From positions 62,001-126,000 of the forward strand of contig NZ_JACYTN010000007.1 of NCBI RefSeq assembly GCF_014841135.1: DNA of 64,000 nt. The letters are read 5' to 3'. Below the pieces are notes generated by a model. It did not search any database. It was not told the origin of the DNA and saw nothing but the letters and a program-made list of their open reading frames with translations. How positions within the stretch are numbered: the stretch's first letter is position 1; each line of letters starts with the position of its first letter. The stretch comes from Paenibacillus arenosi (lineage in GTDB: Bacteria > Bacillota > Bacilli > Paenibacillales > Paenibacillaceae). This document shows, one piece after another, positions 8,463-18,690 of the stretch. Made by a program: the position numbers and the translations under genes.

Positions 8463-10835
8463 GTGAGCGATCATATAACAGCATTGGAATACGAGCACGA
8501 AGAACGTAAATTGACGCATATCGTTCAGGTGATGGACAAGCAAATGAACTCACTGCGCGCGACGATTGGTGATCAACAGCAAGAAATTGTAGAGATGAAG
8601 CGTCATTTTTGGGATGAAGTGTCGGTAGATAAGGAGCAGCTGTTTGAAACGTACGTAAGTATCATGCAGCAAGCTAAAGACTTGGCCAATTATGAGCGTG
8701 TCCAAGATCATGCTCGTCGCTTGTTAACGAAGTTGGACAAGCATATCGGCAGTCCGTACTTTGGCCGAATTGACTTCCGAGAAGAGTACGAGGTGGATAA
8801 ACTACCTGTTACAATCGGATTGATGTCGGTGACGGATGAAAATGGTGAGCATCTCGTTTACGACTGGCGGACTCCAATTGCCAGCTTGTTCTATGATTAT
8901 GCGCCAGGGCCTGTGCAGTATCGTACGCCGATGGGGGTCATAACAGGCGAGATGACGCTGAAGCGTCAATATTTGATTCGCAACAGCAAGTTAGAAGCTG
9001 TATTTGATACAGGGATTCAAATCGGAGATGACATGCTTCAAGATATGTTGAAGCGCAGTGCGGATACGAAAATGAAGACGATTGTAAGCACGATTCAGCG
9101 AGAGCAAAATGCGATCATCCGTGATGACGCACACGAGGTGCTAATCGTACAAGGGGCAGCTGGAAGTGGAAAGACGTCAGCTGCTATGCAGCGAATTGCC
9201 TATTTATTGTATAAATACCGTGAAAGTATGCATTCGGAACAGGTGGTTCTCTTTTCACCGAATGATCTGTTCAACGATTACGTATCCAACATTTTGCCGG
9301 AGCTAGGCGAATCCAATATGACACAGACGACGTTCCAACAATATATGGATTATCGTTTGCGGACAACGAGACAGATCGAAGATGTCTACGATCAAGCAGA
9401 GCGGTTAATGAACCCAGCAAGTGAAGCGGTTGGTCAACTGGAGCGGGCTTCAGCACGTTGGAAAGCTTCTGAATCGTTTATGGCCGTAGCAGATGCCTTT
9501 GTGACAAGCTTAATGGACGAAGGAATTGCCTTCGAATCTTTGGGTACGCCCAAAAGAACGATTATTACAGAAGAGATGCTGAGAGAGCATTTCTACGTGA
9601 CGCTAGCCGATTGGTCGCTGCCAGCTCGTATGGATAAGACGAGAGAATGGATAAAGAGCTACTTGAAGGAATGGGCTGCGAAGGAAGTAAAACGGGTGTA
9701 TCAACGGTTCTTGAAGCAACCGAATTATATCGGTTCAGAAGAAGAAATGATGCAAATGAGTAAGAAACATGTAAGCAAATGGGTGCGAGAAATGCGACGC
9801 AAGGCGCATACGTATAGCTTTATTAAGTGGGATGCGATCTACGAACAGTTTAATGCGCACTTGCCGCGCTGGTGCGAGATTGCATTGGCATCATCTTCAG
9901 CAGCATCTGCTTATAACGGAAGCGAGCAAACAAATGACAGTGAAGAAAAGGTATCTGTGTCAGGGTTAGCAGGATACGCTGCTACACAGGTTGATCCTGA
10001 TGCAATGCCTAACGCCTCGATGGTTGCAACTATGGGTGAACACACGCTTGCTCGAATGAATGATGGAATGATCCCTTACGAGGATGCTTCTGTCTTCTTG
10101 TACATTATGGAGAGTATAGAGGGCTTCAACACGTTTAACCACATCCGACAAGTGGTTATAGATGAAGCGCAGGATTACTCTGCTTTCCAGTATGCACTTC
10201 TATCTCGTTTGTTCCCACGCAGCAAGTTCACGATATTGGGGGATTGGAATCAGGCGATTTATGAGTCGAACCGAGTTGGTCGTGTCGAAATGGTGCAGCG
10301 TATGTTCCCAGAGCGCAAATCTACTGTCATTCGGCTGAAGAAGAGCTATCGCTCGACTAAGCCAATTTCGGAATTTGCTCATGCCATCCTGCCTGATGGT
10401 GAGCCCGCAGAGCCGTTTAACCGGGAAGGCAAGCCGCCAGTTGTTCATGTCGTTACAGAGACAACCCGACCTCAGCTTGTCTTGGAACGATTGCAGCAGT
10501 TGCAGGATGCTGGTTGTCAATCAATCGCTATATTAGCGAAAAATGAAGCGTCCAGTGCACAAGTATACCAGATGCTTAGTCAAAAGATGGATGGATTGCG
10601 GCGTGTTACGAAGCATACGCAGCAGTTTTCTGTAGGCACTTGGGTTATTCCGTCCTATTTGGCAAAAGGCTTGGAATTCGATGGCGTAATTATTTGGGAT
10701 GCGGATCAAGAGCATTATGGCCATGAACGGGATCGTAAGCTGCTGTATACCGTTTGCACAAGAGCTCTTCATGAGCTTCATTTATATGCGGTAGGGCAAC
10801 CTTCACCGTTGCTGCCTGCTGCTGACGTTAATTAA
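8463..10835 (+). CDS. helD: HelD-like superfamily 1 helicase/ATPase
   Basis: About 790 residues, near the 774 of B. subtilis HelD, an ATPase that binds RNA polymerase and helps recycle stalled complexes. Seen: a long charged N-terminal coiled coil (residues about 5-75), a Walker A VQGAAGSGKTSAAMQR near 228, a UvrD-type motif VVIDEAQDYSAFQ near 562, followed by ILGDWNQAIYES, and a C-terminal helicase motif KGLEFDGVII. The GTG at 8463 follows AGGAAGGGG and is preferred to the ATG at 8406. The middle insert (about residues 470-545) is less conserved and Ser/Ala rich. A DNA helicase of the RNA-polymerase-independent UvrD/Rep type is less likely because of the N-terminal arm. Confidence 0.88.
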   Translation: MSDHITALEYEHEERKLTHIVQVMDKQMNSLRATIGDQQQEIVEMKRHFWDEVSVDKEQLFETYVSIMQQAKDLANYERVQDHARRLLTKLDKHIGSPYFGRIDFREEYEVDKLPVTIGLMSVTDENGEHLVYDWRTPIASLFYDYAPGPVQYRTPMGVITGEMTLKRQYLIRNSKLEAVFDTGIQIGDDMLQDMLKRSADTKMKTIVSTIQREQNAIIRDDAHEVLIVQGAAGSGKTSAAMQRIAYLLYKYRESMHSEQVVLFSPNDLFNDYVSNILPELGESNMTQTTFQQYMDYRLRTTRQIEDVYDQAERLMNPASEAVGQLERASARWKASESFMAVADAFVTSLMDEGIAFESLGTPKRTIITEEMLREHFYVTLADWSLPARMDKTREWIKSYLKEWAAKEVKRVYQRFLKQPNYIGSEEEMMQMSKKHVSKWVREMRRKAHTYSFIKWDAIYEQFNAHLPRWCEIALASSSAASAYNGSEQTNDSEEKVSVSGLAGYAATQVDPDAMPNASMVATMGEHTLARMNDGMIPYEDASVFLYIMESIEGFNTFNHIRQVVIDEAQDYSAFQYALLSRLFPRSKFTILGDWNQAIYESNRVGRVEMVQRMFPERKSTVIRLKKSYRSTKPISEFAHAILPDGEPAEPFNREGKPPVVHVVTETTRPQLVLERLQQLQDAGCQSIAILAKNEASSAQVYQMLSQKMDGLRRVTKHTQQFSVGTWVIPSYLAKGLEFDGVIIWDADQEHYGHERDRKLLYTVCTRALHELHLYAVGQPSPLLPAADVN

Positions 10836-10864
10836 AGGTAAAGGAAAGTACGCTAAATCTAGTT

Positions 10865-10919
10865 AAAAAGCGCCTTTTGCATGCATATGTATGGCAATGC
10901 AGAAAGGCGCTTTTTTTTT
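10865..10919 (+). terminator. intrinsic terminator after helD-like gene
   Basis: AAAAAGCGCCTTT pairs with AAAGGCGCTTTTT around an inner GCAT-rich loop and runs into nine T residues. Confidence 0.9.
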
Positions 10920-11150
10920 GCTTTATATATTGGAATGTTATTCCTCGATTGTGAAGGTTAAGCAGAAATGATATATTGGTCATAATAAATGGCTATCATT
11001 GCCTATCGTTATCGACCACCAATCTAGGTCTAAAGGCACGGTAGTCATAGGTATGAGCAACGGGTATTGATCACTAACAATTATTTCGAACAAGGAGAGC
11101 GAGATACGAGAGAGTCTACAAGGGCATTACTCACGTGTCTCCACTACGTA

Positions 11151-12362
11151 ATGATGAATTATGATTCACGCTCCCCACTGTATATGCAGGTCCAGCAATA
11201 CATTCAGCGTCGAATTGAGCAGGGAGAATTACAGACCCATGATCGAATTCCGACAGAGAAAGAGCTGATGGCACAGTTCGAGGTGAGCCGCATTACCGTT
11301 GTGAATGCGCTTGCATCGCTTGTGAAGGAAGGCTATATTTATCGCGTTCCTGGCCGGGGAAGCTTTGTAGCAGAAGCAACCCCCCATTTAGAATTGTCTC
11401 ATTCTATGAATGAACCAATTGGGAAATCACATTCCATATACAAGCACTCTACTGTGACACAGAGCCGCCTTGTCGGCCTCGTCATGCCTTCTCTGAATGA
11501 CTTATTTGCGATGCGCTTGCTTACGGCAATAAGAGAAACGTTACAAGCGCGAGGACTCACTTTAATGGTTGCATTTAGCGATGGGAATAAAGTGGAAGAA
11601 GAGCGACTCATTAGACAGTTTGTCCAGCTAGGTGCAGAAGGGCTGCTAATTTTCCCTGTAGATAAGGATACGTATAATGAGGAAATTTTATCTTTGAAGG
11701 TGAATGACTTCCCGTTTGTGCTGATCGACCGTTATTTGCCCGGCGTAGAGACTGATTATGTGTGCTCGGATAATCGCCTTGGCGCACAAATGGCGGTGGA
11801 GCATTTGTTTAAATTGGGACATCAGCGTATTGTCATTTGCACAGATGCCTATCGGGAATGTGTGAGTGTAAAAGATAGAATTGCCGGATATATGAATGCA
11901 TATGAAGTTAACGGACATATGATCGACCCAGCCCTTATTTTTACCGATTTCCCAATGCCTTCTGAGCAGGAAGCGATTGAGTCTAATCTATTGGCTGAAT
12001 GTATGCGTAATCGAGCAGCGACCGCTTATGTGGCGCTGAGCGGCAGAATCGGTATTCAACTGCTTCAGTTAGCGAAACGGCTGCAATTGCGGGTGCCAGA
12101 AGATATTTCAATTGTCACGTTTGACAATCCAGCAAGCTCAACGGAGCACGAAACGTTCTTTGATCATATCTATCAAAATGAGGATGAAATCGGTAGAAGG
12201 GCCGCCTCAATCTTGATAAGAAGGCTGGAGAGAAGCGATGCCTCAGCTGAGGAGAGCTACACTGAACCTGCGAATAAGTATGAAAAAGTAATATTAGCGC
12301 CGCAGCTCATCATCAAGCGTTCTTCCGGGCCATTGCAGACTTATGTAAAGTTTCCATCATAA
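11151..12362 (+). CDS. GntR-type HTH regulator with LacI-like sugar-binding domain
   Basis: Transcription regulator of the AraR architecture: an N-terminal winged helix of the GntR family (residues about 4-72, with LMAQFEVSRITVVNALASLVKEGYIYRVPGRGSF) joined to a periplasmic-binding-like effector domain (about 100-400; LVGLVMPSLNDLFAMRLL, FVLIDRYLPG, DISIVTFDNP). The effector is probably a sugar. Start choice is uncertain: ATG 11151 or 11154 have no clear ribosome binding site; a GGAG at about 11093 has no good in-frame start after it, and a TTG at 11067 is in frame. No sugar genes are adjacent, so its target is unknown. Confidence 0.85.
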   Translation: MMNYDSRSPLYMQVQQYIQRRIEQGELQTHDRIPTEKELMAQFEVSRITVVNALASLVKEGYIYRVPGRGSFVAEATPHLELSHSMNEPIGKSHSIYKHSTVTQSRLVGLVMPSLNDLFAMRLLTAIRETLQARGLTLMVAFSDGNKVEEERLIRQFVQLGAEGLLIFPVDKDTYNEEILSLKVNDFPFVLIDRYLPGVETDYVCSDNRLGAQMAVEHLFKLGHQRIVICTDAYRECVSVKDRIAGYMNAYEVNGHMIDPALIFTDFPMPSEQEAIESNLLAECMRNRAATAYVALSGRIGIQLLQLAKRLQLRVPEDISIVTFDNPASSTEHETFFDHIYQNEDEIGRRAASILIRRLERSDASAEESYTEPANKYEKVILAPQLIIKRSSGPLQTYVKFPS

Positions 12363-12408
12363 TGGCGGGAACAATTAACGTGAACCATACATTCTTTATA
12401 CGCAAACG

Positions 12409-12454
12409 AAAAAGCTGTCTGTAACCCACCGAAAGGGTTGCGGACAGCTTTTTT
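12409..12454. terminator. bidirectional terminator
   Basis: AAAAGCTGTCTGTAACCC pairs with GGGTTGCGGACAGCTTTT around ACCGAAA, with A and T tracts at the ends. It separates the regulator from the convergent hemolysin III gene. Confidence 0.9.
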
Positions 12455-12476
12455 GTATCGAACGTTATTCTGTCTA

Positions 12477-13133
12477 CTAAAGTTGAATTTGCAGCAGAGT
12501 GAGTACAGATAGAAAATGGGTTACAGAACCCGCTAAGACGAATAAATGCCATACCATGTGGTGATAGGGGAACGCGCGCCATACATAAAAAATAGTTCCT
12601 AACGTGTACAAGACACCGCCAGCTATAAGTAGACCCAAGCCCTGTCCAGACATAACTTGAACAAGAGGCTCCCATGCGAAGACAATAATCCAACCCATGA
12701 CAACGTAGAGTGCAGTAGAGGCAAATAAAAATTGCTTCGTATAAAACGCCTTGAACACGACGCCACCAATGGCAATCGTCCATACGACTGCGAATAACGT
12801 CCAGCCAAGCTTGGCTGGCAAAGCAATTAGCACGAATGGTGTGTACGTCCCGGCAATGAATAAATAGATGGAGGCATGATCGAATGTCTCGAATAAATCT
12901 TTTACTCTACCTTCAGGAAAACTGTGTACAAGTGTTGAGGAAGTATATAGCAGTAGCATCGATATGCCGTATATGGTGAAGCTGACAACATGCAGCGGTT
13001 CGCCATAAATAGCGGCAAATACGATAAGCAGCGTAAGCGCAGCAACACTTAGCAATGCTCCAATACCATGCGTAATCGCATTAGCGATCTCTTCTCCCTT
13101 TGAATAGGTATGGGTGACGGCCATGTAAATCAC
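12477..13133 (-). CDS. hemolysin III family membrane protein
   Basis: 218 residues with seven hydrophobic segments. It shows the family motifs: HTYSKGEEIANAITHGIGA at the N-terminus with the conserved His and Glu, SSTLVHSF, the FDHASIYLFIAGTYTP block, and HHMVWHLFVLAGSVTHF at the C-terminus carrying the family His residues. These proteins belong to the PAQR superfamily of probable metal-dependent membrane hydrolases; hemolytic activity is not implied by the family name. Monocistronic; a GATCATGATC palindrome lies just upstream of the start. Confidence 0.93.
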   Translation of the reverse strand: MIYMAVTHTYSKGEEIANAITHGIGALLSVAALTLLIVFAAIYGEPLHVVSFTIYGISMLLLYTSSTLVHSFPEGRVKDLFETFDHASIYLFIAGTYTPFVLIALPAKLGWTLFAVVWTIAIGGVVFKAFYTKQFLFASTALYVVMGWIIVFAWEPLVQVMSGQGLGLLIAGGVLYTLGTIFYVWRAFPYHHMVWHLFVLAGSVTHFLSVLTLLQIQL

Positions 13134-13435
13134 TCCTCTTTAGCCGATCATGATCAAAATAGAATGCGTATAAAGCTGTTACTTCAATTGTATCGGACTG
13201 TGATTGGTCCTGCAAATAGCAAACGTCATAGTGGAGAGTAGTCTAGCATTCACCCTTAAATGAATGATTCTGTAAATTATGGATTGAATTATATTTTAGT
13301 TCATATTGTTTCTTGCTTCATCGGCTGCTTTTCCTTGTTCAAATGCAAATAGATGCGATATAAGTAAAAGGATGGTATAAAAAATAGGACTAAAGACACA
13401 TCAATGAGGTTTATCGGATCATAGGGGGCATAAAA
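13134..13435. other. divergent intergenic region, no gene
   Basis: Separates hemolysin III (- strand) from the second chemoreceptor (+ strand) and must hold both promoters. A 10-bp palindrome, GATCATGATC, lies about 15 bp upstream of the hemolysin III ATG. I see no convincing ORF, RNA structure or unambiguous sigma-A or sigma-D promoter. Confidence 0.5.
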
Positions 13436-15484
13436 ATGAGACAGAAGATGGGAAATGGAGTCGTTCTACGAACAATTGGGAAAGCTCTTGGTTCATTACG
13501 AGTAAAAATGATGGTTCCGATCTTGGCAGTAACACTTATTCCTCTCCTGGTGACAACTACGTTGTTAATTACAAATTATTCAGCACTGCTGACAAAGACG
13601 ACGCGTCAAGATCAGCAGAGAATTGCGCATACAAGTGCAAGCTTCTTGGATCAGTGGTTCGCTAGTAAGAAAGCAGCGCTTGTTAACATTGATAATAATC
13701 ATCCTGAACTGCGGACGAATGATCTGTCGGAGTTAATTCCGACACTGAATGCAGCGGGCGGCAGCGATGAAGAGGTTGTTTATTATGGCTATGTGGATCG
13801 TAACGGGCAATTGTACAAACCGGATGGCAGCAAGAAAAGCATTGAGGAGCTAGCATTATTCAAGCAATTGCAGCAGTCCAAAGAGGCGTTCGTTTCTGAT
13901 ATTGAAAAAAAGCTAGATGAGCAGCAGCCGGTGGTCGCCATAGCTCATCCTATTTTATCAGAGGCAGGGGAGTTTACTGGCGGTTTAGTTGCTGTGCTAG
14001 AACTTCAAGATGTAAACGCTTTAATAAAAGAAGTGACTTACGGTGATGATAGCTACACTTTTATTCTATCGCCAAAGTTGAATTTTGTTGTACATAAAGA
14101 TCCTGAGCGTTGGGCACAGCCGTTTGCTAGTTTTTCAACGCAAGGTAAAGTAGTTATGTTCCGAGATGAGGTCATGACGAAGCACGAAGGCTACATTAAC
14201 TATCAAGAAACGAATGGGGAAAATAAGTCGGCAGCTTTTGCCGAAATTGCCGAAGCCAGTGGTTGGCGACTCGTTATAACCGCTTCGGAAGACTCTTTAT
14301 TGAAAACCATTGAAGACTCTAAGGTATTAGCATGGAGTTTAATTGGCATTACTGCCTTACTTGTGGGATTAGTAGCTTATTTGGTCGCTAATATGATTAT
14401 AAGACCGATCCGAAACATTTCAAACCTTATGAAACAGGTTGCACGTGGAGAGGTGTCCTCGCGATTGCATGTCAAAGGCAACCATGAGATGTCCTTGCTG
14501 CAGCGAAATATTAATGAAATGCTCGATTCTATTGTAGAAATGATGCTGAAAATGAAGGAAGCGACCCAGCAGCTTACACGCTCTTCCAAGCAGTTGAGCA
14601 GTGTTGCGGAAGTGACAACATCCGCCGCGCTTAAAGTATCTGAATCCGTTCATACGGTTGTACAAGGATCGGATGCGCAATATGATGGCGCCAATCAAAC
14701 GCGCAATGCGATGGAAGAAATGGCTGGGGGCATTCAACGAATAGCGGAATCGGCATCAGTCGTGTCGGATACGACGCAGCAAGGGCTTTCTTTAGTTAAT
14801 CGTGGCCACCAAGAAATTCAATCTACGATGATGCAAATGAATCGCCTTAAGCAGTCGATGGCTGTAACAGCCAGCACAGTAATTGCATTGGAAAAGAAGT
14901 CGAACGATATTGAAAAAATCGTCACGATCATACTGGAAATAGCAAGCCAGACGAATTTGTTGTCTCTTAATGCATCGATTGAAGCAGCTAGAGCAGGCGA
15001 GCATGGTCGAGGGTTTGCGATCGTTGCTCAAGAAGTGAAGAAGCTGGCGGAACAGACAGCAGAAGCGTCCAACACGATTCGTGGAATGGTTGCGGATATC
15101 GCATTAGCAACGCAAGAAGCTGCAGCTTCTATAGCTAGTGGTATGCAGGAGATGGATAAAGGTGTGAAGATTGCTGGCGATACGGGAACTACCTTTCAAT
15201 CAATATTGAGCTCCATTGAACAGATTCATCATCAGACGCTTGAAGTATCAGCAACATCGGAAGAGATGTCTGCTAGTACGGAGCAAGTGACAGCCTCGAT
15301 GCAAGAAATCGTGACGATAGCTCGCGATTCACTTGAGCGATTACATGTTATTTCTTTGTCAGCAGATGAGCAGAAGAAGTCGATAGGTAAGCTTTCTGTT
15401 TCGGCAGATCATTTAAATCAATTATCTAGTGAATTAGAAGTGCTGGTGGATAAATATCAAATAGAGTTAGAAGTAGAAAAATGA
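13436..15484 (+). CDS. methyl-accepting chemotaxis protein with Cache-type sensor
   Basis: 682 residues. A membrane segment at about 23-47 is followed by a roughly 250-residue extracellular sensor with the double-Cache character ([47 protein letters not shown]). A second membrane segment lies at about 300-322, then HAMP and the signalling coiled coil, whose tip [20 protein letters not shown] is near 505. The ATG follows AGGGGGC at good spacing. dCache receptors commonly bind amino acids or other small molecules directly, but the ligand cannot be told here. It does not resemble the 83-1858 receptor outside the shared HAMP/MA regions. Confidence 0.94.
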   Translation: MRQKMGNGVVLRTIGKALGSLRVKMMVPILAVTLIPLLVTTTLLITNYSALLTKTTRQDQQRIAHTSASFLDQWFASKKAALVNIDNNHPELRTNDLSELIPTLNAAGGSDEEVVYYGYVDRNGQLYKPDGSKKSIEELALFKQLQQSKEAFVSDIEKKLDEQQPVVAIAHPILSEAGEFTGGLVAVLELQDVNALIKEVTYGDDSYTFILSPKLNFVVHKDPERWAQPFASFSTQGKVVMFRDEVMTKHEGYINYQETNGENKSAAFAEIAEASGWRLVITASEDSLLKTIEDSKVLAWSLIGITALLVGLVAYLVANMIIRPIRNISNLMKQVARGEVSSRLHVKGNHEMSLLQRNINEMLDSIVEMMLKMKEATQQLTRSSKQLSSVAEVTTSAALKVSESVHTVVQGSDAQYDGANQTRNAMEEMAGGIQRIAESASVVSDTTQQGLSLVNRGHQEIQSTMMQMNRLKQSMAVTASTVIALEKKSNDIEKIVTIILEIASQTNLLSLNASIEAARAGEHGRGFAIVAQEVKKLAEQTAEASNTIRGMVADIALATQEAAASIASGMQEMDKGVKIAGDTGTTFQSILSSIEQIHHQTLEVSATSEEMSASTEQVTASMQEIVTIARDSLERLHVISLSADEQKKSIGKLSVSADHLNQLSSELEVLVDKYQIELEVEK

Positions 15485-15604
15485 TGACAAGTGAAGACGT
15501 TTGAGATATATTGGATAAATTAAACAAAAAATATGCATAAAAAATGGAATTGATGCAGCGTGAAGTTGGTGAAGAGATCGTGCAACTAGAATGGGGGATT
15601 ATTC

Positions 15605-15977
15605 ATGATCGTCAGAGAAAGCGACCGACACTTTATTATGACTACACAACATGAGCATGCTAAATTTTCTGGTGAAATTGCTGCAATTATGTGATGACAT
15701 TTCTTTATATGTTTGCATGAATGTGCCTGGGGTGTCTAAGGAGAATGAGCATCCGTGGTACAAGGAAGGATTTGAAACAATTATTCAGGATCAGAAAATC
15801 AATGCGCATTGGGTTAGCGCTAACGAGATTAAGATCGATCCTTACTTGTTTGACAGTGAATTTACAGTCACGATGAAGTCCAAATACGTCGAAAAAGATG
15901 CCATAGGTCGTATCGGAATTCATGCTGCTTATAAAGAAACGGAATGTTCAGAGCTTAAAGTGATGCTTAAACGCTAA
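15605..15977 (+). pseudogene. DUF3891 family gene, internally deleted and frameshifted
   Basis: The 5' part (ATG 15605, ribosome binding site TGGGGGA) encodes MIVRESDRHFIMTTQHEHAK then FSGEIAAIM and stops; this matches the DUF3891 N-terminus with its QHEHAKFSGEIA block. A second frame from about 15663 encodes LLQLCDDISLYVCMNVPGVS through HPWYKEGF to the stop at 15977, which matches the C-terminal part of the same family. DUF3891 proteins are about 250 residues; some 100 central residues are missing and the two parts are in different frames. I conclude one gene broken by an internal deletion. The downstream fragment could in principle still be translated. Confidence 0.7.
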
Positions 15978-15989
15978 GGAGGAAGAGCA

Positions 15990-16439
15990 ATGATTAACAA
16001 TTTATATGAAACGCATATTCAAGTGACTAATTTGGAACAATCCATCACATTTTACAAAAAACTTGGGTTAGAACTAGCTCATTTTATCGAAGAAAGAAGA
16101 GTTGCTTTCTTTTATATGGGAACAGATAGACAAATGCTTGGGGTATGGGAAGTTCCGTCAGGAGCAGTAGTTAGGAAGAGTCATTTTGCATTTGGAGTCG
16201 ATTTGGATGACTTATTACACGCAACAGAATGGTTGAAGGAAAAAGGAATCCAGCCTATTCAATCCTTTGGTAAGGAACCGATTGAACCTTTAGTACATCC
16301 GTGGATGCCAGCAGCTGCAGTCTATTTTGAAGATCCAGATGGGAATGAACTGGAATTTATAGCCTGGTTGCAAGAAGAGCCGAAAGACATTGGCTATGTA
16401 CCTTATCTAAGTGAATGGATCGAACTGCATCGTCAATAG
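15990..16439 (+). CDS. VOC (glyoxalase/bleomycin resistance) family protein
   Basis: 149 residues with the paired beta-alpha-beta-beta-beta modules of the vicinal oxygen chelate fold. It opens YETHIQVTNLEQSITFYKKL and ends with the typical YFEDPDGNELEFIAWL, whose Glu is the usual metal ligand. An ideal AAGGAGGAAGAGCA precedes the ATG. The substrate cannot be predicted; members include glyoxalases, dioxygenases and antibiotic-binding proteins. A terminator follows. Confidence 0.88.
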   Translation: MINNLYETHIQVTNLEQSITFYKKLGLELAHFIEERRVAFFYMGTDRQMLGVWEVPSGAVVRKSHFAFGVDLDDLLHATEWLKEKGIQPIQSFGKEPIEPLVHPWMPAAAVYFEDPDGNELEFIAWLQEEPKDIGYVPYLSEWIELHRQ

Positions 16440-16480
16440 CGTTGCTAAGTTACGACGATAACGTTTCTAGTCTACTAATA

Positions 16481-16530
16481 AACAAGGGTTGCCCCGTGAT
16501 GCTGAATGGCAGTGGGGTAACCCTTGTTTG
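16481..16530 (+). terminator. intrinsic terminator after VOC gene
   Basis: AACAAGGGTTGCCCC pairs with GGGGTAACCCTTGTT (one bulge), followed by a weak T tract. Confidence 0.75.
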
Positions 16531-16720
16531 CTATTTTGCTATTTGTCGATTTCCATTCATAGAAAATTAAAATTAGTTTCACATTGAAATGTAAGTTGAG
16601 GTACAGATGTTCGTAGGCGTATAATAGGTAAGTGATGTCCAAATTTAGCCATATGAAAGACAGGGAAGCCAAATAGCAGAATACAGGTTGAACCATAACG
16701 GAAGAGGAGATGAAGATAAT

Positions 16721-17557
16721 ATGACTCGCTTGCAAACGATCAATATTGCTTTTCCAAATTCGAATGAAAATGAAACAGAGTGGATAAATCTGTTCGGTGA
16801 TCTGTTCCTTGATTTAGCTAATAAAGAAAACCATGCAGTTTGCTTCACCTTGATGCCAGAACAATATTTACCATCAACTGTAATTCGAGGGGATGACGTA
16901 ACATTTCCGGTCATTACGTTTGATGATGTGAAGAACAAACGTCAGTTGGCGATAGATTTGGAAACGATTGCAGCAAAGGCGGCTGCAGCCTCTAATGAAC
17001 AATGTAACCATGATAACTATCTCCCAATCGATAAGCTTCATACACGGTTAAAAGGAAGAATCGTCGGCGTCGATCATACAGGAGTCAATCTCCCAACTTC
17101 AATTGTCTCTCGTCCAGAATGGGAGCGGGTATTGAACATACTTGCAGTGCACTGCAATGTCTATCATTATCCAGAAGAAGATTGGCCGTTTATTATTCCA
17201 GCTGACGAAACGGAGTTCAAAGAAGATATTACTAGCTTCGATCGAAAAAGATCGCCCAAATTTGAGCTTGTTTATGATAAATATGCGGACAAACCTATGC
17301 TGCAATTTGCACTAGAAACCAATATTCCAAGAGAAGAAATGGAAGCGCTGTTCCCTGGACCTTCTGGTTTTGCCATTCCAGGTTTGGATGAAATATTCCG
17401 TTCCGTGGTCATTCAGTCTCCATGGAATGAGCTGCTGACCATCCGTATCGATCTATATTACCTTGCGCAAGAGGCCGAAGCAGAACTTAATGATTGGGCA
17501 ACAGGAGAGTGGCTTATTCGAGAAGGCGGTCGAGTCAAGGCTGGCGTAGTGAAATGA
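16721..17557 (+). CDS. hypothetical protein, 278 aa
   Basis: Soluble, acidic protein beginning MTRLQTINIAFPNSNENETE, with no membrane segment, signal peptide or cofactor motif that I recognise. ATG 16721 follows GAGGAG at a longer than usual distance; an in-frame ATG at 16688 is less supported. Its last codons overlap the ATG of the following GNAT gene (ATGA), so the two are translationally coupled and may act together. Function unknown. Confidence 0.8.
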   Translation: MTRLQTINIAFPNSNENETEWINLFGDLFLDLANKENHAVCFTLMPEQYLPSTVIRGDDVTFPVITFDDVKNKRQLAIDLETIAAKAAAASNEQCNHDNYLPIDKLHTRLKGRIVGVDHTGVNLPTSIVSRPEWERVLNILAVHCNVYHYPEEDWPFIIPADETEFKEDITSFDRKRSPKFELVYDKYADKPMLQFALETNIPREEMEALFPGPSGFAIPGLDEIFRSVVIQSPWNELLTIRIDLYYLAQEAEAELNDWATGEWLIREGGRVKAGVVK

Positions 17558-17982
17558 TAAGAGAAGCGGAAGCAAGAGACGCTGAAGCGATCGAGCGTTT
17601 ATACAAAGAACTTCTGCCTTCCAATCCTAATATTAAGGTGCTTGGTGAACGTATAGAATCGATTAAACACAATCCTAGCAGTTATTTGTTTGTCTATGAG
17701 GACGAAGATAGGATTATTGGTACAGCTCATTTACATGTATGTGATGATGCTTTAAGTGGCCATCAGCCATTTGCTGTTGTTGAGCGTGTAATCGTATCGA
17801 AGGAGTACCAAGGTAAAGGATATGGCGCTATGCTTATGAACCATATCGAGCAGCTATGCAAAGAGCTTCATTGTGTAAAGATTATGCTGACAAGCCAATC
17901 ACAGCGCCAACAAGCGCATGAATTCTATACTCGATTAGGGTATGATGGTAATGGAAGTAAAGCATTTAAGAAATATGTTTAA
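17554..17982 (+). CDS. GNAT family N-acetyltransferase
   Basis: 142 residues with the full GNAT fold: an N-terminal IREAEARDAEAIERLYKELL, the acetyl-CoA loop VSKEYQGKGYGAMLM (Q/RxxGxG/A) near 90-100, and a C-terminal YTRLGYDGNGSKAFKKY. The start overlaps the preceding stop in an ATGA. It resembles the GNAT at 39062-39517 in layout and length, with a similar VVERVIVSKEYQGKGYG segment, so the two may be paralogues. Substrate unknown. Confidence 0.9.
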   Translation: MIREAEARDAEAIERLYKELLPSNPNIKVLGERIESIKHNPSSYLFVYEDEDRIIGTAHLHVCDDALSGHQPFAVVERVIVSKEYQGKGYGAMLMNHIEQLCKELHCVKIMLTSQSQRQQAHEFYTRLGYDGNGSKAFKKYV

Positions 17983-18018
17983 TTTACTTACTATAAATGA
18001 TGACAACGAGGTTAATGT

Positions 18019-18600
18019 ATGACTAGAATTGGAATTATACGCCATGGAAGTACGGATTGGAACAAGGAAGGAAGAGCACAAGGAAGCTCGGACATCCCTT
18101 TAAATGATAGTGGTGTAGCGGAGGCACGTCAGCTGGCAGAGCGCTTAAGCAACGAACAATGGGATGTGATTTATACAAGTCCATTATCACGAGCTAAGAC
18201 AACTGCTGAGACGATTGCAAGTGAAATGAACGATGTGAATATCGTGTTGGATGACAGGCTTCGCGAAGTAAATGGCGGTCTTATCGAAGGTACGACCGAA
18301 GAAGAACGTTTGGCGAAGTGGGGAGCGGATTGGCGCGAGCTGGATTTAGGCATAGAGCCTAAAGAACAAGTGTTTGCGAGGATTTTGTCATTGATCGAAG
18401 ATGTGACGGCGAAGCATGCGGGACAAAATGTTCTACTAGTAGGCCACGGCTCGTTTATTAGACATTTGTTTGAAGTGCTGCTGCCTACCTATAAGGCGGA
18501 AACTCGTTTGAAAAATACTTCAGTGTCTAACATTGTCCTGTCTAACGATACTTGGCAGTGTGAGCTCTACAATTGTACGGTGCATGTAGACGGCAAATAA
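18019..18600 (+). CDS. histidine phosphatase (phosphoglycerate mutase-like)
   Basis: 193-residue member of the histidine phosphatase superfamily. The phosphorylated His sits in the N-terminal IIRHGSTDWN; the second His lies in LLVGHGSFIRHL near residue 140. The motif YTSPLSRAKTTAETI is also typical. Such proteins dephosphorylate small phosphorylated metabolites; the length and the lack of the mutase-specific insert favour a phosphatase. It starts 36 bp after the GNAT gene and may belong to the same transcript. A long hairpin follows. Confidence 0.9.
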   Translation: MTRIGIIRHGSTDWNKEGRAQGSSDIPLNDSGVAEARQLAERLSNEQWDVIYTSPLSRAKTTAETIASEMNDVNIVLDDRLREVNGGLIEGTTEEERLAKWGADWRELDLGIEPKEQVFARILSLIEDVTAKHAGQNVLLVGHGSFIRHLFEVLLPTYKAETRLKNTSVSNIVLSNDTWQCELYNCTVHVDGK

Positions 18601-18612
18601 TATAGAAATGAA

Positions 18613-18671
18613 GCGACCCGGTATTGGACGCATGCTGCATCTTTGCTGCATGTGATCTGGCACCGGGTCGC
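18613..18671. terminator. long hairpin between convergent genes
   Basis: GCGACCCGGT pairs perfectly with ACCGGGTCGC; an inner GCATGCTGCAT/CTGCATGTGA segment can also pair. No strong T tract follows on the + strand; the - strand side is T-rich. Probable shared terminator of the phosphatase and LytTR genes. Confidence 0.6.
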
Positions 18672-18690
18672 TGCATGTCAGGTCAGTTTC

